From contig WOZS01000073.1 in the NCBI GenBank assembly GCA_011620135.1, positions 1-36,711 of the forward strand: DNA of 36,711 bases. The letters are read 5' to 3'. Below are positions 15,622 to 23,655 of this stretch, in pieces. The notes beneath the pieces were generated by a model. The model was not told where the DNA came from and ran no database searches. It worked only from the letters and a program-made list of their open reading frames with translations. The stretch's first letter is position 1; every line of letters begins with the position of its first letter. Source of the DNA: Gammaproteobacteria bacterium (GTDB lineage Bacteria; Pseudomonadota; Gammaproteobacteria; WOZS01). The position numbers and the translations under genes are program-made.

Positions 15622-17193
15622 ATGGGGAATAGCTTGTCATCCACAACCATATCTTCACCCACAACCATGTCTTCGCCCTTCTGGGCTGCCTCCTCGGTAC
15701 TGCTGGGCCTTTTTGCCCTGGGCATGTCCATCACCATCGTCAATGTGGCGCTGCCTTATGTCCAAGGCAGCTTTGCCATGTCCGACAGCGACGTGCAATG
15801 GCTGTCCACAGGCTTCCTGGCCTCCACCACAGGAGCCCTTCTGGCTGCTCCCTGGGGCATTGCCCGCTTCGGTACCCGCCGGGTCTATCTTGCCATCCTC
15901 ATCAGCTTTATTGCCGCCTCCTTGCTGGGCAGCCTGGCCCAAAGCGGCATGATGGTGATCGTGGCACGCTGCTTCCAGGGTGCTATGACCGGCATGATCC
16001 GCCCTGTGGCACTGGGCGTGCTCTACCAGGTCTTCAGGCCCCAGCAAAGGGGGCTTGCCAGTGCCATTTATGCTTCCTTCCTGGGCATGCCGCTGGCTGT
16101 GGCTCCTATGGTTGGCGGTTATCTGGTGGATCACATGAGTTGGCGCCAGACCTTTTCCTTCACCATTCCCTTTTGTGGGATAGCCATGGTCCTGGCTGTG
16201 CTTTTCCTGCCCAGGCATGACCCATCCGGTCATGACAGACGCTCCGCTACAGCCCATCCGCCCTTTGACTGGCTCGGTCTTGTGGTGCTGTTCATTGCCC
16301 TGTTCACCGTGTTGGCCGGGCTGGCCCAGGGGCAGCGGCTGGGATGGAATCATTCCTTCGTGCTGGGCTGTCTTGCCGCAGGACTGATCGCCGCTTGCGG
16401 CTTCGTCCTATGGGAATTGGTCAACCCCACCCCGCTGCTGGACCTGCGCTGCCTTGGCAATCTGGGGTTTGCCAGCGCCTTCCTGGCCATTTTGGGTTAT
16501 GGCGCCGGTTTTTACGGGGCCATGTATCTCATTCCCCAGTTGGCCCAGGCCATCCAGGGCCAAAGCCCCACCACATCCGGCGTCATGCTCTTGCCCGCAC
16601 TGGTCGGTTTTGCCCTGGTGCCCCCCCTGATCGGCAACCTGAGCGATCGCTTCCCCACCGCCTTTTTTTCGGCAAGCGGCTTGGCCATCTTTGCCGGCAG
16701 TACATGGATCCTTGCCATGGCCGACCGCCATACCAGCTTTTCCATGCTGCTTTTGGCCAGCCTGCTGCTCAGCGTCGGGGGCAGTCTGTTCATCGGGCCC
16801 ATCATTACCGGCGCCATGTATGCCCTGCCACCACGCTTCATCGGCTATGGCCCGGGCGCTGTCAATTTTGCCCTGCAGTTTGGCGGGGCCATCGGCACCA
16901 ATGCGTTGGTCATTCTGCAGGATCGGCGCAGCTTCTTCCACAGCGATCACCTGGCTCCTGGATTGCGCCAGGACAACCCCATGGGCCTTGCGGCACTGCA
17001 ACAGCTGGAAGGGCTGCTGTCCACAGCGGGTACCTCGCCTGCTGTGGTTTCTGCCGGGGCCAGCTATACGTTGGGCCGCATGGTCTGGCTACAGGCTGCC
17101 ACCAAGGGCTATCACGACGGCTTCCTGGTGGCGACCATCTGCCTCCTTCTGGCCATCATTCCCTCGATCATCACCTCCATCAAGGGACGCTGA
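15622..17193 (+). CDS. MFS transporter, DHA2 (EmrB/QacA-like) family
   Basis: A proton-driven inner-membrane exporter of 523 residues with about 14 hydrophobic segments. Motif C-like sequence is visible in the fifth helix (SFLGMPLAVAPMVGGYLVDHMSWRQTFSF, read in two parts: GMPLAVAPMVGG and WRQTFSF), and the helix 1 region reads GMSITIVNVALPYV, typical of DHA2. Loop 2-3 carries RFGTRR in the usual motif A place. The start is uncertain: ATG 15622 and ATG 15667 both lack a clear Shine-Dalgarno, and 15667 would still leave a short cytoplasmic N-terminus. It stands alone behind its own promoter and converges on the endonuclease gene 69 bases downstream. The substrate is unknown, presumably a lipophilic compound. 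Confidence 0.9.
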   Translation: MGNSLSSTTISSPTTMSSPFWAASSVLLGLFALGMSITIVNVALPYVQGSFAMSDSDVQWLSTGFLASTTGALLAAPWGIARFGTRRVYLAILISFIAASLLGSLAQSGMMVIVARCFQGAMTGMIRPVALGVLYQVFRPQQRGLASAIYASFLGMPLAVAPMVGGYLVDHMSWRQTFSFTIPFCGIAMVLAVLFLPRHDPSGHDRRSATAHPPFDWLGLVVLFIALFTVLAGLAQGQRLGWNHSFVLGCLAAGLIAACGFVLWELVNPTPLLDLRCLGNLGFASAFLAILGYGAGFYGAMYLIPQLAQAIQGQSPTTSGVMLLPALVGFALVPPLIGNLSDRFPTAFFSASGLAIFAGSTWILAMADRHTSFSMLLLASLLLSVGGSLFIGPIITGAMYALPPRFIGYGPGAVNFALQFGGAIGTNALVILQDRRSFFHSDHLAPGLRQDNPMGLAALQQLEGLLSTAGTSPAVVSAGASYTLGRMVWLQAATKGYHDGFLVATICLLLAIIPSIITSIKGR

Positions 17194-17262
17194 ACCCAAT
17201 TTTGGGCTTGCCCTGGATAACCATGGCGGGCCTGAACAGAGACAGAAAGCGGGGCAACTGCA

Positions 17263-17934
17263 TCAGGAAGCCGCCCAGGGCAGGCCACCTATCCCTGCCC
17301 CGGCAGCACAGGCCGGATGCAACACACAACCCGCACAGGCCGGGCGCGCCCTACAGCGCATCTTGCCATGGGTCACGATCAAGGCATGAAACTCGTTGTA
17401 ATCTGCCGCATTGGCCGCAAGGCCCTCGTGTAGCCAGGCCTGCAGCGCGCCATAGGACAAAGCCGCCTCCTTGTTGCAACCCAACCGCTGCAACAGGCGC
17501 CGGGTATAGGCATCCACCACGAACACGGGTCGGTCAAAGGCATACAGCAGCATGGAGTCCGCCGTCTCGGGACCAATACCCCGTTGGCCGAGCAATTCTT
17601 GGCGCAGCGCTTGGGTCTCGGTGGCATCGAGTACGGCAAAACCACCGCGGGCGAGAAACCAGCGACAGAAATCCCGCAGGTAACAAGCCTTGACCCTGAA
17701 ATAACCCGCCGGTCTGATCGCACCCTCGAGCTCCGTGGTGGCACATGTCGCCAGGGCCTCGGCTTGCAACAGGCCGGTGCCGCGTAAGGCGGCGATGGCC
17801 TGCTCCACCCGCAGCCAGGCTGTATTCTGGGTCAGGATGGCCCCCACCAGCACCTCAAAGCGACCTTGGGCTGGCCACCAGCCCTGCGGGCCATAGGTCT
17901 CCAGCAGGCACTGGTACAATGCAGCAAGCCTCAT
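17263..17934 (-). CDS. Endonuclease III-like HhH-GPD DNA glycosylase
   Basis: A 223-residue base-excision repair protein. It has the six-helix core, a helix-hairpin-helix (LLGQRGIGPETADSMLLYAF, 114-133), the catalytic aspartate in VVDAYTRR (Asp141) and a [4Fe-4S] cluster loop C-x5-C-x2-C-x5-C (Cys194, 200, 203, 209). The lysine that gives endonuclease III its lyase activity is replaced by Glu123 (GIGPETAD), so it is probably a monofunctional glycosylase, as in the MagIII-like branch, perhaps for alkylated bases. Its ATG shares a base with the stop of the upstream rluB-like gene (TGATG). Not the main Nth, which would carry the lysine. Confidence 0.86.
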   Translation of the reverse strand: MRLAALYQCLLETYGPQGWWPAQGRFEVLVGAILTQNTAWLRVEQAIAALRGTGLLQAEALATCATTELEGAIRPAGYFRVKACYLRDFCRWFLARGGFAVLDATETQALRQELLGQRGIGPETADSMLLYAFDRPVFVVDAYTRRLLQRLGCNKEAALSYGALQAWLHEGLAANAADYNEFHALIVTHGKMRCRARPACAGCVLHPACAAGAGIGGLPWAAS

Positions 17935-18848
17935 CAGGCGCGGGGTGTCACTGCTGGCTCTAGTCCCACAGCCTGGTACAGGCGCGCCAATTCCGCCTCA
18001 TGGAGCCTGCGGTACTGGCCGCGTGACAGCTCCCTGGGCAGGGTCATGGGACCATAGCGCACCCGGATCAGGCGCGAGACCCGTAAACCAAAGTGCTCCC
18101 ACAGCCGCTTGACGGCATGATAGCGACCCTCGCGCAACACCATGCGATACCAGCGGTTGCGCCCCTCGCCACCCATGGGCTCCACCTCGTGGGCAACACA
18201 AGGCCCGTCGGCCAACCTGATCCCGGAGCGCATCTGTGTGAGCACAGCGGGGCTCGCTTCGCCGTAGATGCGCACCATGTATTCCCGCTCCACGCCAAAA
18301 CTGGGGTGCATCAGCCGATGGGCCAGTTCGCCATCGGTCACCAGCAGCAGGAGACCCGAGGTGGTGCAATCCAGCCGTCCCACGCTGACCCAGCGCCCCT
18401 GCCGGGGTGGCGGCAGCCGGTCGAAGACCTGCGGCTTGCCCGTGGCATGAGTCACCAGTTCACCGGACGGCTTGTAGTACACAAGCCCCTGGCTCACAGG
18501 CATTCCTGCCAACATCGACAGGGGCTGACCATCTCTGGTGATACCCTGGGTATCGCGCAGCCGGTCGCCAGGCTGCAGCACCCGGCCATGCTGCTGCAGC
18601 CTGCCTGCTGCCAGCCATTGGGCCACTTCCCTTCGGGAGGCAAGGCCAGCTTGTGCCAGGCTTTTTTCCACGGTTTCGCTGACTGTGGGTTTTTGCACAG
18701 CCTGGGTGGCCGTCCTGCGCCGTGCACGGCCGCCCTGTGCCGCATGGCGGCCGACATGGGTGTCAGCTTGCCGCAGCCGCGGTGGCCCGCGGCGCGTCCG
18801 TCGCTGGGTTATCTGCTTTTCCTGGCCCATGGCTCCACCATGATACAT
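17934..18848 (-). CDS. rluB: 23S rRNA pseudouridine synthase, RluB type
   Basis: Modifies a uridine in 23S rRNA (position 2605 in E. coli numbering if truly RluB). The 304-residue protein has a basic, disordered N-terminus (1-55), an S4 RNA-binding domain (about 57-105) and an RsuA-family catalytic domain. The catalytic aspartate is Asp160 in VGRLDCTTSGLLLL, followed by TDGELAHRLMHPSFGVEREYMVRIYGE, which resembles RluB more than RsuA, RluE or RluF. Its C-terminus is short compared with E. coli RluB. The start at 18848 overlaps the upstream ureohydrolase gene by 40 bases; ATG 18830 is an alternative. Its TGA overlaps the next start by one base. Confidence 0.85.
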   Translation of the reverse strand: MYHGGAMGQEKQITQRRTRRGPPRLRQADTHVGRHAAQGGRARRRTATQAVQKPTVSETVEKSLAQAGLASRREVAQWLAAGRLQQHGRVLQPGDRLRDTQGITRDGQPLSMLAGMPVSQGLVYYKPSGELVTHATGKPQVFDRLPPPRQGRWVSVGRLDCTTSGLLLLVTDGELAHRLMHPSFGVEREYMVRIYGEASPAVLTQMRSGIRLADGPCVAHEVEPMGGEGRNRWYRMVLREGRYHAVKRLWEHFGLRVSRLIRVRYGPMTLPRELSRGQYRRLHEAELARLYQAVGLEPAVTPRA

Positions 18849-19747
18849 AACAATTCAAACAGGATGGTTGCCGCATGAATGGCGGTGAGGCCAGAGGGAT
18901 CAAAGGGTGGCGAGACCTCCACCACATCGGCGCCGATCACATCAAGACCCCGCAGGGCGCGCACCATGTGCAGCGCCTCGAACATATTGAACCCTCCGGC
19001 CTCCGGCGTACCCGTTCCCGGAGCATAAACGGGATCGAGGCCATCCACATCGAAGGTCACATACACAGGCCCGTCGCCCACCACCCGCCGAATCTCGGCA
19101 ATGACGCCCTTGTAGCCCAGGTCGAAATACTCCTCGATGCCGATCACCCGCATCCCGGCCTCCCGGGAAAAGGCCCATTGGTCTGCATCGCTGAGCGAGC
19201 CGCGGATGCCGATCTGCACGGTCCGCTGGGGATCGATCAGTCCTTCCGTGGTGGCGTGCCAAAACGGCGTGCCGTGATGGAAGGGATTGTCCATGTAGGA
19301 CCCTTCGGTGTCGCAATGGGCATCGAAATGCACCAAGCCCACGCTGCGGTGCCTGGTGATGCCGCGCAGAATAGGCAGCGTGATGAGATGATCGCCACCC
19401 ACGGACAAGGGCATGGCGCCTGTCCGATGCAGCTCGCCATAGAACCCCTCGATGATCGCCAGGCTCTTTTCGATGCTGAAGATATCTATGGGCACATCGC
19501 CCACATCAGCGATGACGCAGAGCTCCTTTGGCGAGACCATGGTGACATGGTTGGTCTTGCGGATCATGCTGGAAAAATCACGCACCTGCCTTGGGCCATG
19601 GCGCGCCCCTGCCCGGTTGGTCACCCCAAGATCGAACGGCACGCCCACCAGCGCCACATCAAGCCCCTCGAACGTTTCCGCCCAGGGAAAGCGCATCAAT
19701 GTGGGCATCCCTGTAAAACGTGGCCGATACCCTTTTTGCTCAGACAT
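18809..19747 (-). CDS. Ureohydrolase (agmatinase/guanidinobutyrase-like)
   Basis: A 312-residue binuclear metal enzyme that releases urea from a guanidino compound. All six metal ligands are visible: His120 (GGDH), Asp142, His144 and Asp146 (HFDAHCDT), Asp233 and Asp235 (FDVDGLDP). The substrate loop VTNRAGARHGP (42-52) is characteristic of agmatinase and its guanidinobutyrate or guanidinopropionate relatives, not arginase. ATG 19747 has AGGAG about five bases upstream; a longer frame to 19819 lacks one. Exact substrate is undetermined: the local genes (rRNA modification, DNA repair, antiporter) give no hint, and some members of this superfamily act on guanidine itself. Confidence 0.87.
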   Translation of the reverse strand: MSEQKGYRPRFTGMPTLMRFPWAETFEGLDVALVGVPFDLGVTNRAGARHGPRQVRDFSSMIRKTNHVTMVSPKELCVIADVGDVPIDIFSIEKSLAIIEGFYGELHRTGAMPLSVGGDHLITLPILRGITRHRSVGLVHFDAHCDTEGSYMDNPFHHGTPFWHATTEGLIDPQRTVQIGIRGSLSDADQWAFSREAGMRVIGIEEYFDLGYKGVIAEIRRVVGDGPVYVTFDVDGLDPVYAPGTGTPEAGGFNMFEALHMVRALRGLDVIGADVVEVSPPFDPSGLTAIHAATILFELLCIMVEPWARKSR

Positions 19748-19868
19748 TGCTCTCCTGCACCTCATCCACTGCCCGACCGGACCCGGCGCAGCTTGCCGAT
19801 ATGCCGCCAGACACGACAACCCCTTGCCATCCTTGCCTTGGGTTCATGACGGGCCTGCTGGTTCCCAA

Positions 19869-21239
19869 TCATCCGCTGCGCCGCAACAACCAGGCCAGCG
19901 CAGGCGGCGTCACCAACGTGGTGGCCATTGCCATGATCACGATCACAGCAAAGATAGCCCCATCGACCACACCCAGGCGCTGCCCCACCGATGCAAAAAT
20001 CAACCCAACCTCCCCACGGGGCACCATGCCCGCACCCACGAGCCACTTATTGACAGGACCCGCCATGAGCCCTGCTGCCATCTTGCTGATGATGGCCACA
20101 AGAATCACAACCAGTGCCGTCAGAACCAGGTTGGTGTCGGCCAGCACCGCAAGATCGACATGGAATCCCGTCAACACGAAAAAAACAGGGATGGTCAGAT
20201 GACCCACGGGCAACAGCAGGCCTTCCAGGTGACGGGTGGCATGATACCCCATGATGCGCTCAAGGCGCACGCGCAGCGCTTCTGGAGCCGCCTGCAGCAC
20301 CTTGCGGATATCCCGTACCATGGCGGGATCATCATAGTTGCGAAAGACCACCTCATCCAGCACCAGCCCCGCGGCAAAGGCGCCCACGATGGAAGCCAAG
20401 CCGATCACCTGCGCGAGGTAGGCCATGAACAACCCATAACACACGGCAATGGTGAACTTCATGCCCACTCCGGTGTTGATCCTGGAAAAGAACCACCCGA
20501 TGCGTCGCGCAAAGCGCTGTCCCAACAGCAGGGCCCCAGTGAGAAAGAGCAGTGCCTTGCCAGCAATCACGACGACCCCCAGCACAGAGATCGAACCTGT
20601 GGTCACCACGGCCGAGACCACAGCCAGGATGATCAACCCCAGCACATCATCAATGACAGCAGCCCCCAGGACGATCTGCGCGGCGGGGTGCGCCAGGACG
20701 CCCATGTCCTGGAAGACACGCGCTGTGATGCCCACGCTGGTTGCCGTCATGGCCGCGCCAAGGAACAGGTGCGCATTCAAGGTCCCTTGTGGGAAAAAGA
20801 CCGGCCCCACCAGCCAGACCCCAAGAGAGAATGGCACAGTAACCCCAAGCACCGCCACCAGGAAGGCCCGCAGTCCCACCTTGCGCATGGCGTTCATGTC
20901 GGATTCAAGCCCGATCTGAAATAGGAGAATAATGACCCCTAATTCCGCCACAAAAGCCAGATGACCGTCGCTGCGCAGCGCCTCGAACCAGTCGATGCCC
21001 AGCAGGTGCAGGTTGCCCAGCACAAGCCCCATCAGCATTTCACCCAACACCGCCGGCTGGCCGAAGCGGACCACCAGGCTCGAGGCCTTGCCCAAGAACA
21101 GCACCATGGCCAGCAGCGCCAGGCTTGTCATGGCATCATGGACATCCTGCGCCGCCATGGCCGCCACGGGCAGGAACAGCAGCATGCCCAGCACACAATG
21201 ACGGCTTTTTCTACGCATGGCCCTGAGCTGGACGATCAA
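19869..21239 (-). CDS. CPA2 family cation/proton antiporter
   Basis: A membrane protein of 456 residues, exchanging Na+ or K+ for protons. After an N-terminal signal-like helix ending AMAA (about residue 30) there are roughly 12 further helices. The family motifs are present: TATSVGIT (165-172) and the ion-binding Asp197-Asp198 in VIDDVLGL, which suggests an electrogenic exchanger. The C-terminal helices include VPRGEVGLIFAS. It lacks the cytosolic TrkA-N/C domain of KefB/KefC. The start is TTG 21239, chosen because AGGAGG lies seven bases upstream; ATG 21218 has poor spacing. An N-terminal extra helix of this kind is seen in some marine and halophilic homologues. Confidence 0.88.
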   Translation of the reverse strand: MIVQLRAMRRKSRHCVLGMLLFLPVAAMAAQDVHDAMTSLALLAMVLFLGKASSLVVRFGQPAVLGEMLMGLVLGNLHLLGIDWFEALRSDGHLAFVAELGVIILLFQIGLESDMNAMRKVGLRAFLVAVLGVTVPFSLGVWLVGPVFFPQGTLNAHLFLGAAMTATSVGITARVFQDMGVLAHPAAQIVLGAAVIDDVLGLIILAVVSAVVTTGSISVLGVVVIAGKALLFLTGALLLGQRFARRIGWFFSRINTGVGMKFTIAVCYGLFMAYLAQVIGLASIVGAFAAGLVLDEVVFRNYDDPAMVRDIRKVLQAAPEALRVRLERIMGYHATRHLEGLLLPVGHLTIPVFFVLTGFHVDLAVLADTNLVLTALVVILVAIISKMAAGLMAGPVNKWLVGAGMVPRGEVGLIFASVGQRLGVVDGAIFAVIVIMAMATTLVTPPALAWLLRRSG

Positions 21240-21267
21240 GCAATGCCCTCCTCGAGTGAGGATGCGA

Positions 21268-21295
21268 TTGGAAATTGGTTATAATAACCTATAAT
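21268..21295 (+). promoter_or_regulatory. Promoter placing the start codon at +1 (leaderless candidate)
   Basis: TTGGAA (21268-21273), a 16-base spacer and a consensus TATAAT (21290-21295). The ATG at 21302 begins seven bases after the -10, where transcription should start, and no Shine-Dalgarno precedes it. Confidence 0.5.
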
Positions 21296-21301
21296 GGTCG
21301 G

Positions 21302-21925
21302 ATGTCCCTACCGGACCTGGCCATCGATATTGCCACCGTCAAAGGCTTTCTCGACCCTGCAGAAGGCGCGTGCCTGTACGACTATGCCCTGACGGTGCCA
21401 GGGCCGTGCCTCGAGCTGGGCAGCTATTGCGGCAGATCGTCCATCTACCTGGGCAGTGCTTGCAAGCGCACCGGCAATGTGCTGTTCTCCATCGACCATC
21501 ATCGCGGCTCCGAGGAACACCAGCCCGGCGAACAGTATCACGATCCAGATCTCTGGGATGCCCGCCTAGGCCAGGTGGACACCCTGCCTGAGCTGCGCTG
21601 GAATCTGGCCCGGGCTGGCCTCGAGGAGACGGTTTTTCCTGTTGTGGCCCGCAGCGCCAGGCTGGCCAAGCACTGGCGCACCCCCCTGGGGTTGCTGTTC
21701 ATCGACGGTGGTCACAGCGAGCAGGCCGCCTGGAACGATTACCGCGGCTTCACAGGCTACCTGCTCCCAGGCGGTATCCTGCTCATCCACGATGTCTTTC
21801 CCGATCCCCAGCAAGGGGGCCGTCCTCCTTTTGTCATCTGGAGCCATGCCACGGCCTCTGGGCTATTCGAGCCCTTGCCGGCGGTGGGCACGCTGCGGGC
21901 ACTGCGGCGGCTCGGCAGCACCTGA
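21302..21925 (+). CDS. Class I SAM-dependent methyltransferase
   Basis: A 207-residue cytosolic methyltransferase of the Methyltransf_24-like group. The SAM motif I is CLELGSYCGRSS (36-47), the acidic residue after strand 2 is in SIDHHRG (63-69), and FIDGGHSEQAAWNDY (133-147) with IHD (162-164) marks the later strands, a pattern seen in O-methyltransferases and sugar methyltransferases that may bind a metal. It is on plus and converges on the alpha-toroid gene, overlapping it by 63 bases tail to tail. The start at 21302 lacks a Shine-Dalgarno but sits at the predicted transcription start. Its position suggests it serves the same pathway as the galU operon. Confidence 0.82.
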   Translation: MSLPDLAIDIATVKGFLDPAEGACLYDYALTVPGPCLELGSYCGRSSIYLGSACKRTGNVLFSIDHHRGSEEHQPGEQYHDPDLWDARLGQVDTLPELRWNLARAGLEETVFPVVARSARLAKHWRTPLGLLFIDGGHSEQAAWNDYRGFTGYLLPGGILLIHDVFPDPQQGGRPPFVIWSHATASGLFEPLPAVGTLRALRRLGST

Positions 21926-22960
21926 ACCATACTGCTTCTCAATAGACAGTTCATTGGTAAACAACGTGCCAGCCGGCGTCAGGCCATGCAGGGCATCATA
22001 GGCCAGCAGCACCACAGCGGCGGTCCAGGTGGGCTTTTCCTCGGGCCACAGGCAGCCATGACTGACCTCGTAACCCATCCAATAACCGCCATCAGCTGCC
22101 TGGTAGGCCTCTAGCCAGTGCATGAGTTGCAGGGCTGCTGCACGCTTGCCTGCGCCACACAGCGCCATGGCCAACTCCGCCGATTCGGCCACGGTGATCC
22201 AGGACCTATGACTGAGGCAGCGGCAACCCATGCCCTCCACCACATAGACATGCCAGCGGGACAGCAAGCGTTGCGCCGCCTGTTGTGGCGTATAGAGACC
22301 GGCCAGGATGGGATAGAACCAGTCCATGGCGAAATGACGCTTATTGGCATCGAATAGTCCGGGATGACGCATGGCCCACCTGAGCCGCTCCAGGGCCATC
22401 TTCCAGGCAGGCCGCCCAATGCCCAGTCGAGCCGCCAGAGCCAACCCACACTGCAGGCTGCGCGCCACGCTGGCATTGGCGGTCAGCAAGGCGGCATCGT
22501 ACACAGCACCCTGCTGGGTCACCGCCCAGGGCATGACCCCCATGGCGCTCTGATGTTGCACAACCCATCCCAGGGCGCGATCCACCACAGGCCACATGAC
22601 CTCCAGAAAGCCCCTGTTCCCGGTGATCAGGAAATGATGCCAAGCACCCGTGGCCACATAGGCCACGAAATGCAGCTCCCGGTGTTCGGCGGCTGGACGG
22701 TCCATGCTCTCGCCGGGCTGGAAGGTGGCCCACCAGCTGCCATCGCGACATTGGTGCCGGGCAAGCCAGTGGTAGGCGGCCTCCGCCTGATCATACAGAC
22801 CGGCCACGCTGAGCCCCATGGCAGCCTCCACGTGATCCCATGGGTCCAGCACTTGGCCAAGCTGCCAGGGAATGGCGCCATCGGCACACTGATTGCTGGC
22901 AATATAGGAGCCGATACGCGTGATCTGTGCCATCAATCGGCCAGAAAGCGCAGTGGTCAT
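21863..22960 (-). CDS. Alpha-toroid (prenyltransferase/glycosidase-like barrel) protein
   Basis: A 365-residue soluble protein with repeated helical pairs and QxxDG-type turns: ASNQCADGAIPW (21-32) with LDPWDHVEAAMGL, HQCRDGSWWATF (about 89-100), and YQAADGGYWMGYE towards the end. This is the pattern of alpha/alpha-barrel proteins such as squalene-cyclase-like, prenyltransferase-like and GH15-like folds; databases often label such proteins prenyltransferase without evidence. Conserved acidic and aromatic residues (DPWDHVE, DAALLTANASVARS, HFAMDWFYP) suggest a carbohydrate-binding or hydrolytic cleft. It is the last gene of the galU operon, its ATG overlapping the upstream TGA (ATGA). Enzymatic role unknown; a glycan-processing step is inferred from context. 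Confidence 0.7.
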   Translation of the reverse strand: MTTALSGRLMAQITRIGSYIASNQCADGAIPWQLGQVLDPWDHVEAAMGLSVAGLYDQAEAAYHWLARHQCRDGSWWATFQPGESMDRPAAEHRELHFVAYVATGAWHHFLITGNRGFLEVMWPVVDRALGWVVQHQSAMGVMPWAVTQQGAVYDAALLTANASVARSLQCGLALAARLGIGRPAWKMALERLRWAMRHPGLFDANKRHFAMDWFYPILAGLYTPQQAAQRLLSRWHVYVVEGMGCRCLSHRSWITVAESAELAMALCGAGKRAAALQLMHWLEAYQAADGGYWMGYEVSHGCLWPEEKPTWTAAVVLLAYDALHGLTPAGTLFTNELSIEKQYGSGAAEPPQCPQRAHRRQGLE

Positions 22961-23655
22961 GCGACAGGTTTCTGGAAATACAGCACCAGGCTCTTACCAA
23001 GAAAAGGGTTGGCCCACTTTTCGAGCCATCTTGTCCATGCTGGTTTCTTGAACATGTCCCATACCAGGAATCTGTGGTACCACCGGACCAGAAGCGAGCG
23101 ATGGCGCCTGTCCCAGAAGACACACTGCAGCCACCAGTAAGGGGTGTGCAGAGCATGTGCCCGATGCCCATCCAGGTACTTGAGCCCCAGCGCCTCGATC
23201 TCTTGTCTCAAGGCATTGCGCCGGAAGATCTTGACATGACCTCCGGGCTGCTGCTGATAGCCCCTGGAAAGCCACCAACAGACTTTCTCTGGCCAGTAAC
23301 TGGGCAGGGTGACAGCCAGCAGTCCGCCAGGGAGCAGCAGCCTGTCCAGCTCCTGCAGCACCAAGTCGTGGTCCACCACATGCTCCAGCATCTCGGAGCA
23401 GATCACTCGATCAAAGGCAGCAGACTTGAGCGGCACACGCCGCCCATCGCAGCAGACCCACCCTGCAGCGGACAAGCCAAGGTCGGCAAGGCGCCGGCGG
23501 GCCACCTGCAGAGCGCCTCGCTCCATGTCGGCGCCCACCACAAACCCAGCCCCCCCTTGCAGGACACCGGCTGCATGACGGCCCTCACCGCAGCCCAGGT
23601 CCAGCACCACCATGCCGGGACGCAGCGCCAGCCGAGCCAGGTCGATGGTCAGCAT
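22957..23655 (-). CDS. Class I SAM-dependent methyltransferase
   Basis: A 232-residue cytosolic methyltransferase with a canonical SAM site DLGCGEGRH (19-27), the acidic VGADME (about 39-44), DG at the third strand and post-motif FDRVICSEMLEHVVD (about 80-94). The region LPSYWPEKVCWWLSRGYQQQPGGHVKIF and the aromatic/basic C-terminus (WWLQCVFWDRRHR) could contact a lipid or the membrane surface. It overlaps the GT4 gene by seven bases upstream and the toroid gene by four bases downstream, so production is probably coupled. The small-molecule or glycolipid acceptor is unknown. Confidence 0.85.
   Translation of the reverse strand: MLTIDLARLALRPGMVVLDLGCGEGRHAAGVLQGGAGFVVGADMERGALQVARRRLADLGLSAAGWVCCDGRRVPLKSAAFDRVICSEMLEHVVDHDLVLQELDRLLLPGGLLAVTLPSYWPEKVCWWLSRGYQQQPGGHVKIFRRNALRQEIEALGLKYLDGHRAHALHTPYWWLQCVFWDRRHRSLLVRWYHRFLVWDMFKKPAWTRWLEKWANPFLGKSLVLYFQKPVA

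Noticed and set aside
16344-17693. Plus-strand frame of 449 codons across the MFS and endonuclease genes
   Set aside because: Overlaps two genes with clear families; its own residue composition (Pro, Arg, His, Gly) is that of an out-of-frame reading.
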